8,374 nt of DNA from Casimicrobiaceae bacterium (GTDB lineage: Bacteria > Pseudomonadota > Gammaproteobacteria > Burkholderiales > Casimicrobiaceae), in assembly GCA_955652025.1 (NCBI GenBank), contig CATPAO010000365.1:1-8374 (forward strand), given 5' to 3'. Position 1 is the first letter of the stretch; the number at the start of each line of letters is the position of its first letter. The translations under genes and the position numbers were made by a program. Positions 1-6,531 of the stretch are shown piece by piece. The notes under the pieces were generated by a model. The model was not told the origin of the DNA. It worked only from the letters and a program-made list of their open reading frames with translations, and made no database searches.

Positions 1-47
1 GCCAGATACAGGCCCGCGGGACCGCCGCCGACGCAAAGAATCCGCAT
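1..47 (-). CDS. FAD-dependent monooxygenase-like flavoprotein, first 15 codons only
   Basis: Only the N-terminus is inside the window; the gene runs off the left edge. The visible residues are MRILCVGGGPAGLYL, a beta strand followed by GGGPAG. This is the GxGxxG dinucleotide-binding turn found at the very start of FAD-dependent hydroxylases and related oxidoreductases. The start is well supported: ATG at 47-45 is preceded by GGAG at 56-53 with a 5-base spacer, and a promoter lies about 50 bases further upstream. The opening resembles what I remember of salicylyl-CoA 5-hydroxylase and 2-aminobenzoyl-CoA monooxygenase/reductase proteins, but 15 residues cannot decide the substrate. Other FAD enzymes, such as geranylgeranyl reductase-like proteins, remain possible. 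The FAD-binding N-terminus is well supported, the exact function is not. Confidence 0.7.
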   Translation of the reverse strand, partial: MRILCVGGGPAGLYL

Positions 48-91
48 TGCCGCTCCGTGGTCGCGGGCGCGGCCCGCAACTTTATTCGCCC

Positions 92-110
92 CTAAATATA
101 TTAGACCTAA
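92..110. promoter_or_regulatory. Candidate operator: overlapping TTAG/CTAA inverted repeats
   Basis: The plus strand reads CTAA (92-95), five bases, TTAG (101-104), two bases, CTAA (107-110). This makes two overlapping inverted repeats with half-sites TTAG/CTAA that cover the -10 element and the bases around it. Such symmetry over a promoter is typical of a dimeric repressor site, for example of MarR- or TetR-type regulators that often control aromatic-CoA catabolism. No regulator gene is present in the window, and AT-rich palindromes can arise by chance. Confidence 0.4.
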
Positions 111-125
111 AATAAATGGCGTCAA
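98..125 (-). promoter_or_regulatory. Sigma70-type promoter of the left-edge flavoprotein gene
   Basis: Read on the minus strand, a -35 element TTGACG (125-120, five of six consensus bases) is followed after 16 bases by TAATAT (103-98, four of six) in a short AT-rich stretch that stands out from the GC-rich surroundings. Transcription would begin near 91, giving a leader of about 45 bases before the ATG at 47. The leader holds a hairpin GCGGGC-GCG-GCCCGC at 77-63, just upstream of the ribosome binding site. Predicted from motifs only. Confidence 0.6.
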
Positions 126-454
126 GGGGCAGCGCCGGGTACGTCGTGGCGAAGCAATACGACTCTCGGCCTAGGCCGTCGGGCCGATGCCGCTGCCCTT
201 TGCGCCGGCCTACGCTTCGTTCCCATGAACCCATGCAACGCGAGCGAGTCGGAGCCACATTGAGCCCCTCCGTCACGCCTTGCGTTCCCTTGTATCGCCA
301 GACGATCCGCGTCGACGCTCCGTCGGGCACGATGCTCGCTGCCCAGGCGTTTCTCGGCGATGTCCCGAGCGAGCGCCGCATTTCGTGGCGAATCATTGCC
401 GATTGAGCGCCGCCGGGGCGTCCCACGGCGCGAATTGGCCTTGCGGGCCGCGGC
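126..454. other. Intergenic stretch with no recognisable gene
   Basis: Part of the 582-base gap between mmsA and the left-edge flavoprotein gene. Several open frames cross it on both strands. Their translations are rich in Arg, Pro, Ala and Ser, show no domain I recognise, overlap one another, and lack convincing ribosome binding sites. It contains a perfect 12-base palindrome, CGGCCTAGGCCG, at 167-178. It could be upstream regulatory sequence, the remains of a decayed gene, or hold a small RNA; none of these can be shown here. Confidence 0.5.
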
Positions 455-590
455 GTTGCGAGACGCAACACCTCCTCGTGCCGTCCATGCCGGCGCAGCC
501 CGGCGTGGAGCCGCGGCACTCGGCCCGCAATGGGGGGTGGCGCAGCGGCGGAAGCCGCTAGCGTGGGGGTCCCCCGATTGGAGCGCCAAT
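455..590. other. Cluster of short hairpins downstream of mmsA
   Basis: Four inverted repeats lie close together beyond the mmsA stop codon: GTTGCG/CGCAAC (455-460, 464-469, loop AGA), AGCGGC/GCCGCT (544-549, 554-559, loop GGAA on the plus strand), GGGGG/CCCCC (565-569, 571-575) and ATTGG/CCAAT (577-581, 586-590, loop AGCG). None is followed by a T run on either strand, so they are not classical intrinsic terminators. They might stabilise the 3' end of the mmsA transcript or belong to a structured RNA. In GC-rich DNA, stems of 5-6 bp also occur by chance. Confidence 0.3.
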
Positions 591-629
591 AACGTGCGCA
601 GGCGGGCGCCCCGAGCGACGTGCGTGCCG

Positions 630-2135
630 TCAGCCCATCAACGGCATATGAAATCCCGGCGCGGCGCTACCGTCGTCCGGCCAGCGCGATGTCACCGTCT
701 TGAGTTTCGTATAAAAGCGAACGCCATCGGTCCCGTGCACATTCAGGTCTCCAAACAGCGAGCTCCTCCATCCGCCGAACGAGTAGAACGCCATCGGCAC
801 TGGAATTGGAACGTTGATTCCGGTCATTCCCACTTCGGCACTTTGTTGAAATTGGCGCGCCGCGTATCCGGAGCGCGTGAACAGCGCGGCACCATTGGCG
901 TAAGGATTGCCGTTGACGAGCGCAATGGCGTCGGTCAGCGAATCGACTCGCACTACGCACAACACAGGGCCGAAAATCTCCTCGCGATAAATCGTCATGT
1001 CCCGGGTCACGTCGTCGAACAGCGTCGCGCCGACGAAAAACCCGTTACCATGGCCCGCCACGGCCGGACGCCGGCCGTCGACGACGAGTCGCGCGCCTTC
1101 CGCGACACCACGATCGATCAAACCGACGATACGATCGCGCGCCGCGCAAGTGATCACCGGCCCCATTTCCACATCGGCATCGCCCGGGCCGACGGTTATC
1201 TGCCGGGCGCGTGCGGCAAGCTTGTCGATCAGCGTGTCGGCGACATCGCCAACGGCCACGACGGCCGAAATCGCCATGCAGCGTTCGCCGGCCGATCCAT
1301 ATCCGGCGCCAATGATCGCCTCCGTGGCGAAATCGAGGTCGGCATCGGGCATCACGACAGCGTGATTTTTCGCGCCGCCAAGCGCCTGCACGCGCTTGCC
1401 ATGCGCCGCGCCGCTCTCGTAGATGTATTTGGCGATGGGGGTCGAGCCGACAAACGAGATCGCCTTGACCTGCGGATGGCGCAACAACGCATCCACCGCT
1501 TCCTTGTCGCCATGGACGACATTGAATACGCCGCCGGGAAGTCCCGCCTCGTGCAGCAACTCGGCCAAGCGGAGCGACAGCGTGGGATCGCGCTCAGACG
1601 GCTTCAGCACGAATGTGTTCCCGCACGCGAGCGCCACCGGAAACATCCACATCGGCACCATCGCGGGAAAATTGAACGGCGTGATGCCCACGCACACGCC
1701 GAGCGGCTGACGCAGCGAATAGCTGTCAACGTCCGTGCCCACAGCCTCGCTGTACTCGCCTTTCAGCAAATGCGGAATGCCCGTCGCGAACTCGACCACT
1801 TCGAGCCCGCGCGTGAGCGATCCTTCCGCATCGACGAGCGTCTTGCCATGCTCCTGCGTGACGACTTTGGCGAGATCCTTCTTGTGGGTTTCGAGCAGAT
1901 CACGAAACCGCATCAGCACGCGCGCACGACGCAACGCGGGCGCCGCGCGCCACGCCGGAAAGGCCGCCGCCGCCGCCTGGACGGCCGCGTCGACGTCCGC
2001 TGCGTTCGCAAACGGGACGTGCCGGATCACTTCGCCCGTCGCCGGGTTGGTGACTTCGCCATAACGCGTCGTCGACGGTGCAAACGCGCGCCCGCCAATC
2101 CAAAGCGGCAGGCGTTCGAGCGTCGTCAGATCCAT
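630..2135 (-). CDS. mmsA: Methylmalonate-semialdehyde dehydrogenase (CoA-acylating)
   Basis: A 501-residue member of the aldehyde dehydrogenase superfamily, close to the usual MmsA length. The family converts methylmalonate semialdehyde, NAD+ and CoA to propionyl-CoA and CO2 (and malonate semialdehyde to acetyl-CoA) in valine, beta-alanine and inositol breakdown. Visible motifs are PFNFPAMVP near 153-161, ALGGAKNH at 251-258, SAGERCMA with nucleophile Cys286, EEIFGP at 385-390, and the C-terminal FGDLNVHGTDGVRFYT typical of this branch. The site that holds the general-base Glu in hydrolytic aldehyde dehydrogenases is not Glu here, as expected for a CoA-acylating enzyme. ATG 2135-2133 is chosen because AAGGAG lies 8 bases upstream; a GTG 48 bases earlier is less likely. 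It begins 51 bp after ribE in the same direction with no obvious promoter in between, so it may be co-transcribed with the riboflavin genes. The usual partner mmsB is not in the window. Confidence 0.93.
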   Translation of the reverse strand: MDLTTLERLPLWIGGRAFAPSTTRYGEVTNPATGEVIRHVPFANAADVDAAVQAAAAAFPAWRAAPALRRARVLMRFRDLLETHKKDLAKVVTQEHGKTLVDAEGSLTRGLEVVEFATGIPHLLKGEYSEAVGTDVDSYSLRQPLGVCVGITPFNFPAMVPMWMFPVALACGNTFVLKPSERDPTLSLRLAELLHEAGLPGGVFNVVHGDKEAVDALLRHPQVKAISFVGSTPIAKYIYESGAAHGKRVQALGGAKNHAVVMPDADLDFATEAIIGAGYGSAGERCMAISAVVAVGDVADTLIDKLAARARQITVGPGDADVEMGPVITCAARDRIVGLIDRGVAEGARLVVDGRRPAVAGHGNGFFVGATLFDDVTRDMTIYREEIFGPVLCVVRVDSLTDAIALVNGNPYANGAALFTRSGYAARQFQQSAEVGMTGINVPIPVPMAFYSFGGWRSSLFGDLNVHGTDGVRFYTKLKTVTSRWPDDGSAAPGFHMPLMG

Positions 2136-2143
2136 GGGCTTCT

Positions 2144-2149
2144 CTCCTT
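2144..2149 (-). promoter_or_regulatory. Strong ribosome binding site of mmsA
   Basis: The minus strand reads AAGGAG followed by 8 bases and then ATG at 2135. This near-ideal Shine-Dalgarno sequence decides the start of mmsA against the in-frame upstream GTG at 2183-2181. It is clearly stronger than the sites of the neighbouring rib genes, which suggests mmsA is translated independently of them. Confidence 0.8.
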
Positions 2150-2186
2150 CGGGCGCGAGTGTGTTGTCGACCGCGCGAGGCACGCA

Positions 2187-2789
2187 TCAGCGCTCGAATT
2201 CGGCCAGACGAGCGACGTATCGCGCCACCACGTCCACTTCCAGGTTCACCCGGGCGCCGGGCACCAGGTGCTTGAGGGACGTAACGGTCAGTGTATGCGG
2301 GATCAGGTTGACCGCAAAGCGCGCGCCGGCCACCGAATTGATAGTCAGGCTCACGCCGTTCACGCCGATCGACCCCTTCGGCGCAACGAACCGCGCGAGC
2401 TCGGCCGGCGCGTCGATGGCGAGTCGAGAGCTTCCCCCCGCGTCGCCCGCCACCGCGGCAATTTCGGCGACAACCCCAGTGCCGTCGACGTGACCGAGCA
2501 TCAGGTGGCCGCCTAGGCGATCGGCGAGCCGCAGGGACTTTTCGAGATTGACCTCGCCGGGGCGGTCCAGCCCCGCAGTGCAGCGGAGCGTTTCCGCCGA
2601 GACGTCGAACACCAGCAGGCCGCCATTGCGCTCGACAACCGTCAGGCAGCAGCCATTCACGGCGACGCTATCGCCGACGGCAATGTCGGAGGCGTCGAGC
2701 GATCCCGCGGCGACGCCGAGTCGAAGGCCATCTCCCTGCGGCACGGCGCGCTCGATCCGCCCGACGGCTTGGACGATGCCCGTAAACAT
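2187..2789 (-). CDS. ribE: Riboflavin synthase, alpha chain
   Basis: A 200-residue cytosolic enzyme (also named RibC) catalysing the last step of riboflavin synthesis: two molecules of 6,7-dimethyl-8-ribityllumazine dismutate to riboflavin and a pyrimidinedione that is recycled. The protein shows the two tandem lumazine-binding barrels of the family. The first opens with MFTGIV and contains NGCCLTV (45-51). The second starts near GGHLMLGHVDGTG (93-105) and contains NGVSLTI (144-150). Length is normal. The ATG shares its A with the TGA of ribD (TGATG), so translation is probably coupled to ribD; a GAGGA lies about 8 bases upstream. The frame stays open upstream inside ribD, but the canonical MFTGIV opening fixes the start. 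The genes for the other riboflavin steps, ribBA and ribH, do not follow it here. Confidence 0.96.
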   Translation of the reverse strand: MFTGIVQAVGRIERAVPQGDGLRLGVAAGSLDASDIAVGDSVAVNGCCLTVVERNGGLLVFDVSAETLRCTAGLDRPGEVNLEKSLRLADRLGGHLMLGHVDGTGVVAEIAAVAGDAGGSSRLAIDAPAELARFVAPKGSIGVNGVSLTINSVAGARFAVNLIPHTLTVTSLKHLVPGARVNLEVDVVARYVARLAEFER

Positions 2790-3892
2790 CAGGCGGTTCC
2801 TCGGCGCACGACGCGGGCGATCAATCTCAGGTCGGGACCCACACGATCGACGGTGTGCCACGTCAACGGAATCCGCGCGGCAAGCGTGCTCAACGGAAGG
2901 TCGAGCTCGAACATGCCGCGCGCCGGGTCGCCCAAGGCGATCGGCGCGACGTATAACAGCAGCTCGTCGACGTGGCCGCCTGCCATCAATGCACCGTTGA
3001 GACGCGCACCGCCTTCGACATGCAATTCGTTGATGCCGCGACCGGCAAGCGAGCGCATCAGCCCCGGAAGATCCACGCGCCCGTCGGCATTCGGCAGCGC
3101 CAGCGTTTCGACACCGGAGGGCCATGCCGGATTGCGCGCGCCGCCGGTAACGAGCAGGACGGGACCCGTGGCAAACACGCGCGCATCGGCCGGCGTCTCG
3201 CCGCGCCGATCGATGATCACTCGCAACGGCTGTCGCGACGTCGCCACCGCGCGCACCGTCAACTGCGGATTGTCCTCTCTGATCGTCCCGATGCCGGTCA
3301 AGACGGCGCACGCGCGCGCACGCCACGCATGCCCGTCCGCCCGCGCCTCCGCACCGGTAATCCACTGGCTCTTGCCGTTGATGAGCGCGGTTCGGCCGTC
3401 GGCGCTGGCCGCCACTTTCAGCCGCACCCAGGGCAGATTGCGCGTCATGCGCGAGACGAAGCCGATGTTGAGCTCGCGCGCCTCGTTTTCGAGCAGACCG
3501 AAATCGATACGAGTCCCCGCCGCGCGCAGTCGCAAGGCCCCGTGCGCTGCGGCAGGGTTGGGGTCCTCCATCGCCGCGACGACCCGCGACACGCCGGCCG
3601 CCAGGATCGCGTCGACGCACGGCGGCGTGCGGCCGTGATGATTGCAAGGCTCCAGCGTGACATAGAGCGTCGCGCCATGAGCATCGAGGCCACGGCGGCG
3701 CACGTCGGACAGCGCGTTCACCTCGGCGTGCGGAAGGCCGGCGCGAGCGTGAAAGCCTTCGCCGATGACTGCATTGTCCCGAACGATCACGCAACCGACG
3801 CGCGGATTGGGTGTCGTCGTATAGAGGCCTTGGGCGGCAAGCGCCAGCGCTCGTGCCATGTGCGCGCGATCGGTCGCGCTGAATTCGGACAT
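2789..3892 (-). CDS. ribD: Bifunctional riboflavin deaminase/reductase RibD
   Basis: About 367 residues. It carries out two successive steps of riboflavin synthesis: deamination of 2,5-diamino-6-ribosylamino-pyrimidinone phosphate, then NADPH-dependent reduction of the ribose side chain. The N-terminal deaminase domain (about 1-145) has the zinc site: HAE at 55-57, Cys83 in EPCNHHGRTPPC, and Cys92. The C-terminal reductase domain (about 153-365) shows LKVAASADGRTA (158-169), SQWITG (175-180), an REDNPQLTVR segment (205-214) and HVEGGARLNG (291-300). All are canonical. Start choice: MSEFSATDRAHMARAL begins where RibD proteins usually begin, so ATG 3892 is preferred. ATG 3907 and TTG 3910 are in frame and none has a convincing ribosome binding site. 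The stop overlaps the ribE start by one base. It lies 83 bp after nrdR, too short a gap for an FMN riboswitch. Confidence 0.95.
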   Translation of the reverse strand: MSEFSATDRAHMARALALAAQGLYTTTPNPRVGCVIVRDNAVIGEGFHARAGLPHAEVNALSDVRRRGLDAHGATLYVTLEPCNHHGRTPPCVDAILAAGVSRVVAAMEDPNPAAAHGALRLRAAGTRIDFGLLENEARELNIGFVSRMTRNLPWVRLKVAASADGRTALINGKSQWITGAEARADGHAWRARACAVLTGIGTIREDNPQLTVRAVATSRQPLRVIIDRRGETPADARVFATGPVLLVTGGARNPAWPSGVETLALPNADGRVDLPGLMRSLAGRGINELHVEGGARLNGALMAGGHVDELLLYVAPIALGDPARGMFELDLPLSTLAARIPLTWHTVDRVGPDLRLIARVVRRGTA

Positions 3893-3975
3893 CGGTGTGG
3901 GCGTCATCAAACTAGCGACGCGTCAGGAGGGGTACTCGTTCCATACCAGCGGCGCCCCGGCCGGCGCGCCGAACC

Positions 3976-4455
3976 TCAGCGACGGGATCGTTTCGCCGCC
4001 GCGGCCGGCGCCTCGACTTCCTTCAGCGCGTCGCGGAAATCCGAGACATCCTGAAACGAGCGATACACCGAGGCAAAGCGAATGTACGCCACCTTGTCGA
4101 GCTTGTAGAGTTCCTGCATCACCATTTCGCCGATCTGGCGCGACGCCACCTCGCGCTCACCGAGCGAGAGCACACGCTGCACGATCCGGTCGATCGCCGC
4201 GTCGACGTACTCGGTGGGCACCGGCCGCTTGTGCAACGCGCGCTGGAAGCCGACCCGGACCCGCGCGACGTCGAAATCGGCGCGATTGCCGTTCGTTTTT
4301 ACCACTTGCGGGAGCCGCAGCTCGACGGTCTCGTACGTGGTGAACCGTTTCTGGCACGCCGCGCATTTGCGCCGGCGGCGGATCGAGTCGCCCGGCTCGG
4401 ACACGCGCGAATCGATGACCTGCGTGTCGGCGCTGCCGCAAAACGGACATTTCAT
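3976..4455 (-). CDS. nrdR: Transcriptional repressor NrdR
   Basis: A 159-residue regulator that represses ribonucleotide reductase genes in response to the ATP/dATP balance by binding NrdR boxes. The N-terminus is a zinc ribbon with two CxxC pairs, Cys3/Cys6 and Cys31/Cys34, separated by the DSR and basic IRRRRKC stretch typical of the family. An ATP-cone domain follows from about residue 49 to 139, beginning [15 protein letters not shown] and ending with the conserved [17 protein letters not shown]. The tail after it is short and Ala/Lys/Arg-rich. Length and motifs are canonical. It begins 6 bases after the glyA stop codon with no good Shine-Dalgarno sequence, so it is probably translated by coupling to glyA. 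The glyA-nrdR arrangement is common in proteobacteria. No NrdR box or ribonucleotide reductase gene is visible in the window. Confidence 0.97.
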   Translation of the reverse strand: MKCPFCGSADTQVIDSRVSEPGDSIRRRRKCAACQKRFTTYETVELRLPQVVKTNGNRADFDVARVRVGFQRALHKRPVPTEYVDAAIDRIVQRVLSLGEREVASRQIGEMVMQELYKLDKVAYIRFASVYRSFQDVSDFRDALKEVEAPAAAAKRSRR

Positions 4456-4461
4456 TGCAGG

Positions 4462-5709
4462 TCAACGATACGCCGGAAAACGCCGCGTCAGCGCACCGAC
4501 CGAATTGCGCACGCGCGTCCGCACCGCCTCATCCGACGGCGCGTCGAGTACGTCCGCGATCAGGTGGCCCAACTCCTCGCACTCGAGCTCGCCGAAGCCG
4601 CGCGTCGTGATCGCCGGGCTGCCGATACGGATACCCGACGTCACGAACGGCTTTTCCGGATCGTTCGGAATGGCGTTCTTGTTCACCGTGATATGCGCGC
4701 GCGACAGCGCCGCCTCGGCATCCTTGCCGGTGATCCGCTTGGCGCGAAGATCGAGCAGAAACATGTGGGAGTCGGTCCCGCCGGACACGATCCGCAGGCC
4801 CCGATCCTGCAGCACCTTGGCCACCACGCGCGCGTTCTCGAGCACGCGCTCCTGGTAGATCTTGAAGTCGCGCGTCATCGCCTCGCCAAAGGCCACCGCC
4901 TTGGCTGCGATCACGTGCATCAGCGGACCGCCTTGAATACCGGGAAACACCGCCGAGTTGATCGCCTTCTCGTGCTCGCTTTTCATCAGGATAAAGCCGC
5001 CGCGCGGACCGCGCATCGTCTTGTGCGTCGTGCTGGTGACGAAGTCCGCGATGCCCACCGGTGTCGGATAGACGCCCGCGGCAACCAGACCGGCGTAATG
5101 CGCCATGTGCACCATCAAGAGTGCGCCTACGCCGTCCGCGATCGCGCGGAAACGCTTCCAGTCGATCACGCGCGAATACGCCGATGCGCCCGCGATGATC
5201 AGCTTCGGCTTGTGCTCGTGGGCGAGCCGCTCGGCGGCCGCGTAGTCGATCAATTCGGTCTGCAGATCGAGGCCGTAGGGGATCACCTTGAACCATTTCC
5301 CCGACAGATTGACCGGCGAGCCGTGCGTCAGATGGCCGCCGTGCGGCAGGCTCATGCCGAGGATCGTGTCGCCCGGCTTGAGCGCGGCGAAAAAAACCGC
5401 CTGATTCGCTTGTGCACCCGAATGAGGCTGCACGTTCGCCGCGTCGGCGTGAAATATCTGCTTGAGGCGGTCGATGGCAAGCTTCTCGACCACATCGACG
5501 AACTCGCAACCGCCGTAGTAGCGTTTGCCCGGGTAACCCTCCGCGTATTTGTTCGTCAGCTGCGATCCCTGCGCGGCGAGGACGGCGGTACTCGCGTAGT
5601 TTTCCGATGCGATCAGCTCGATATGCTCTTCCTGCCGCCGGTTCTCGGCGGCGATCGCGGCCCAGAGCTCAGGATCGCTCTTTTCGAGGCTCGTGGCGCG
5701 ATTGAACAT
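4462..5709 (-). CDS. glyA: Serine hydroxymethyltransferase, with an unusual PLP-site residue
   Basis: A 415-residue PLP enzyme interconverting serine plus tetrahydrofolate with glycine plus 5,10-methylenetetrahydrofolate, the main entry to one-carbon metabolism. Conserved elements include IASENYAS (33-40), [15 protein letters not shown] (53-67, with Glu57), [12 protein letters not shown] (123-134, with His126), [14 protein letters not shown] (225-238) with the PLP Schiff-base Lys230, and [10 protein letters not shown] (357-366). The oddity is [11 protein letters not shown]: the family has Asp where this protein has His201 (codon CAC at 5109-5107). That Asp (Asp200 in E. coli) contacts the PLP ring nitrogen. 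Everything else looks functional, so this is either a single-base sequence error or a real change that should weaken activity. ATG 5709 gives the canonical start and length, with AGGT 5 bases upstream. First gene of the probable glyA-nrdR-ribD-ribE-mmsA series. Confidence 0.96.
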   Translation of the reverse strand: MFNRATSLEKSDPELWAAIAAENRRQEEHIELIASENYASTAVLAAQGSQLTNKYAEGYPGKRYYGGCEFVDVVEKLAIDRLKQIFHADAANVQPHSGAQANQAVFFAALKPGDTILGMSLPHGGHLTHGSPVNLSGKWFKVIPYGLDLQTELIDYAAAERLAHEHKPKLIIAGASAYSRVIDWKRFRAIADGVGALLMVHMAHYAGLVAAGVYPTPVGIADFVTSTTHKTMRGPRGGFILMKSEHEKAINSAVFPGIQGGPLMHVIAAKAVAFGEAMTRDFKIYQERVLENARVVAKVLQDRGLRIVSGGTDSHMFLLDLRAKRITGKDAEAALSRAHITVNKNAIPNDPEKPFVTSGIRIGSPAITTRGFGELECEELGHLIADVLDAPSDEAVRTRVRNSVGALTRRFPAYR

Positions 5710-5740
5710 GGGCGACCTGCCGGCGAGTGGCAAAAATACG

Positions 5741-5749
5741 ATTCTAGCA
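5741..5749 (-). promoter_or_regulatory. Extended -10 promoter of glyA
   Basis: The minus strand reads TGCTAGAAT. This is a TGn extension followed by TAGAAT, which matches the -10 consensus at five of six bases. No good -35 element lies at the right distance, which fits an extended -10 promoter. Transcription would start near 5734, leaving a leader of about 25 bases, too short for a riboswitch. Predicted from motif only. Confidence 0.5.
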
Positions 5750-5791
5750 TCGCCGACCGGCTCGCCCGTGCTGTCGCCGCCCGCGAAAACC

Positions 5792-5819
5792 ACGACACGG
5801 CAACCGCCGGCCGTATAAT
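5792..5819 (+). promoter_or_regulatory. Promoter of the TRAP transporter genes
   Basis: A perfect -10 box TATAAT at 5814-5819 is preceded, with a 16-base spacer, by ACGACA at 5792-5797, which matches the -35 consensus at four of six bases. Transcription would begin near 5826, giving a leader of about 100 bases before the TTG start of dctQ. It is divergent from the glyA promoter, with predicted starts about 90 bp apart. Confidence 0.55.
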
Positions 5820-5826
5820 CCGCCGG
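5804..5826 (+). repeat. CCGCCGG direct repeat flanking the -10 box
   Basis: CCGCCGG occurs at 5804-5810 and again at 5820-5826, 16 bp apart, on either side of the TATAAT box of the TRAP promoter. This could be a regulator binding site or chance in GC-rich DNA. Confidence 0.3.
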
Positions 5827-5915
5827 TGCCGCAATCGAGGTCCCGGCCCTGCCGCTGCGGACGAACCTCGAACATGAACGGCTCGCCACAGGTCGCGGCG
5901 CGAAGGCCGCGCGAT

Positions 5916-5923
5916 GGGAGGAG
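5916..5923 (+). promoter_or_regulatory. Ribosome binding site that sets the dctQ start at TTG
   Basis: GGGAGGAG at 5916-5923 lies 5 bases before TTG at 5929-5931. The in-frame ATG at 5914 overlaps this purine run and would have no Shine-Dalgarno sequence of its own, so the TTG is the more likely initiator. Confidence 0.65.
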
Positions 5924-5928
5924 CGCCC

Positions 5929-6531
5929 TTGAATGCCCTGCTCGCCGTGTCGCGGGCGATCGATGCAATGAGCGAGCGCATCGGCCGCCTGGTCTACTGG
6001 CTCATCCTCGCCGTCGTCCTGATCAGCGCCACCAACGCCACGATCCGCAAGGCGTTCAACTACAGCTCGAATGCCTACCTCGAGATCCAGTGGTACATGT
6101 TCTCGGTGATCTTTCTGTTCGGTGCCGGTTACGTCTTGCTCCGCAACGAGCATGTGCGGATCGACATCATCCAGGGACGACTTTCCGCGCGGACGCAGAA
6201 CTGGATCGACGTGTTCGGCCTCGTGTTCTTTCTGTTCCCGATGACCTTCGTCATCATGTATTTCTCATGGCCGTTGTTCATGGATTCGTTCACCCGAAAC
6301 GAGGTGTCGACCAACGCCGGCGGCCTCATCATCTGGCCGGCGCGTCTCATGGTGCCGATCGGCTTCTTCCTCCTCATCCTCCAGGGCGCGTCCGAGCTCA
6401 TCAAGCGGATCGCCTTCCTGCAGGGCAAGATTCCCAATCCGCTCGAGAAGCTCCACGCCAAAACTGCCGAGGAAGAGCTGGCCGAAGAAATTGCGCGCCA
6501 GCGGGGACAGGATCTGGGAGCCAAGCCATGA
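5929..6531 (+). CDS. dctQ: TRAP transporter small permease subunit (DctQ family)
   Basis: A 200-residue inner-membrane protein, the four-helix small subunit of a tripartite ATP-independent periplasmic (TRAP) transporter. It pairs with the large subunit to import organic acids with a sodium ion gradient. Hydrophobic segments lie near residues 20-38, 54-72, 92-112 and 133-157. The family pattern EIQWYMF (52-58) followed by [14 protein letters not shown] (67-80) is clear. The cytoplasmic C-terminal part from about 165 is charged ([15 protein letters not shown]). Initiation is placed at TTG 5929 because of the strong ribosome binding site; ATG 5914 would add five residues. The stop overlaps the dctM start by four bases (ATGA), so the two subunits are made from one transcript by coupled translation. 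The symbol is the family name; the substrate is unknown. Confidence 0.9.
   Translation: MNALLAVSRAIDAMSERIGRLVYWLILAVVLISATNATIRKAFNYSSNAYLEIQWYMFSVIFLFGAGYVLLRNEHVRIDIIQGRLSARTQNWIDVFGLVFFLFPMTFVIMYFSWPLFMDSFTRNEVSTNAGGLIIWPARLMVPIGFFLLILQGASELIKRIAFLQGKIPNPLEKLHAKTAEEELAEEIARQRGQDLGAKP

Noticed and set aside
82..589. Several open frames of 90-155 codons in the gap left of mmsA
   Set aside because: They overlap one another on both strands, are Arg/Pro/Ala-rich, lack initiation signals and match no family I recognise.
2136..2183. Upstream GTG start for mmsA adding 16 residues
   Set aside because: The AAGGAG site and the normal family length favour ATG 2135.
360..2516. Very long plus-strand open frame (718 codons) antisense to mmsA and the end of ribE
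   Set aside because: The translation is dominated by Arg, His and Ala with no known domain, as expected for the antisense frame of GC-rich genes. The minus strand holds well-conserved enzymes.
2790..3794. In-frame N-terminal extension of ribE inside ribD
   Set aside because: Riboflavin synthases begin with MFTGIV. The extension is an out-of-frame reading of ribD.
3951..3972. GC-rich inverted repeat (GGCGCC...GGCGCGCC) between nrdR and ribD as a terminator
   Set aside because: There is no T run after the stem on the minus strand, and the stem pairs only about five bases. It is more likely GC-rich background.
5710..6153. In-frame N-terminal extension of glyA
   Set aside because: It would cover the promoter region and overlap dctQ. 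GlyA proteins begin at the [10 protein letters not shown] position and the resulting 415 residues are the normal length.
5826..6527. In-frame upstream extension of dctM through the whole of dctQ (825-codon open frame)
   Set aside because: The part before ATG 6528 is an out-of-frame reading of dctQ. The dctM start is fixed by its ribosome binding site, the ATGA overlap and the family N-terminus.
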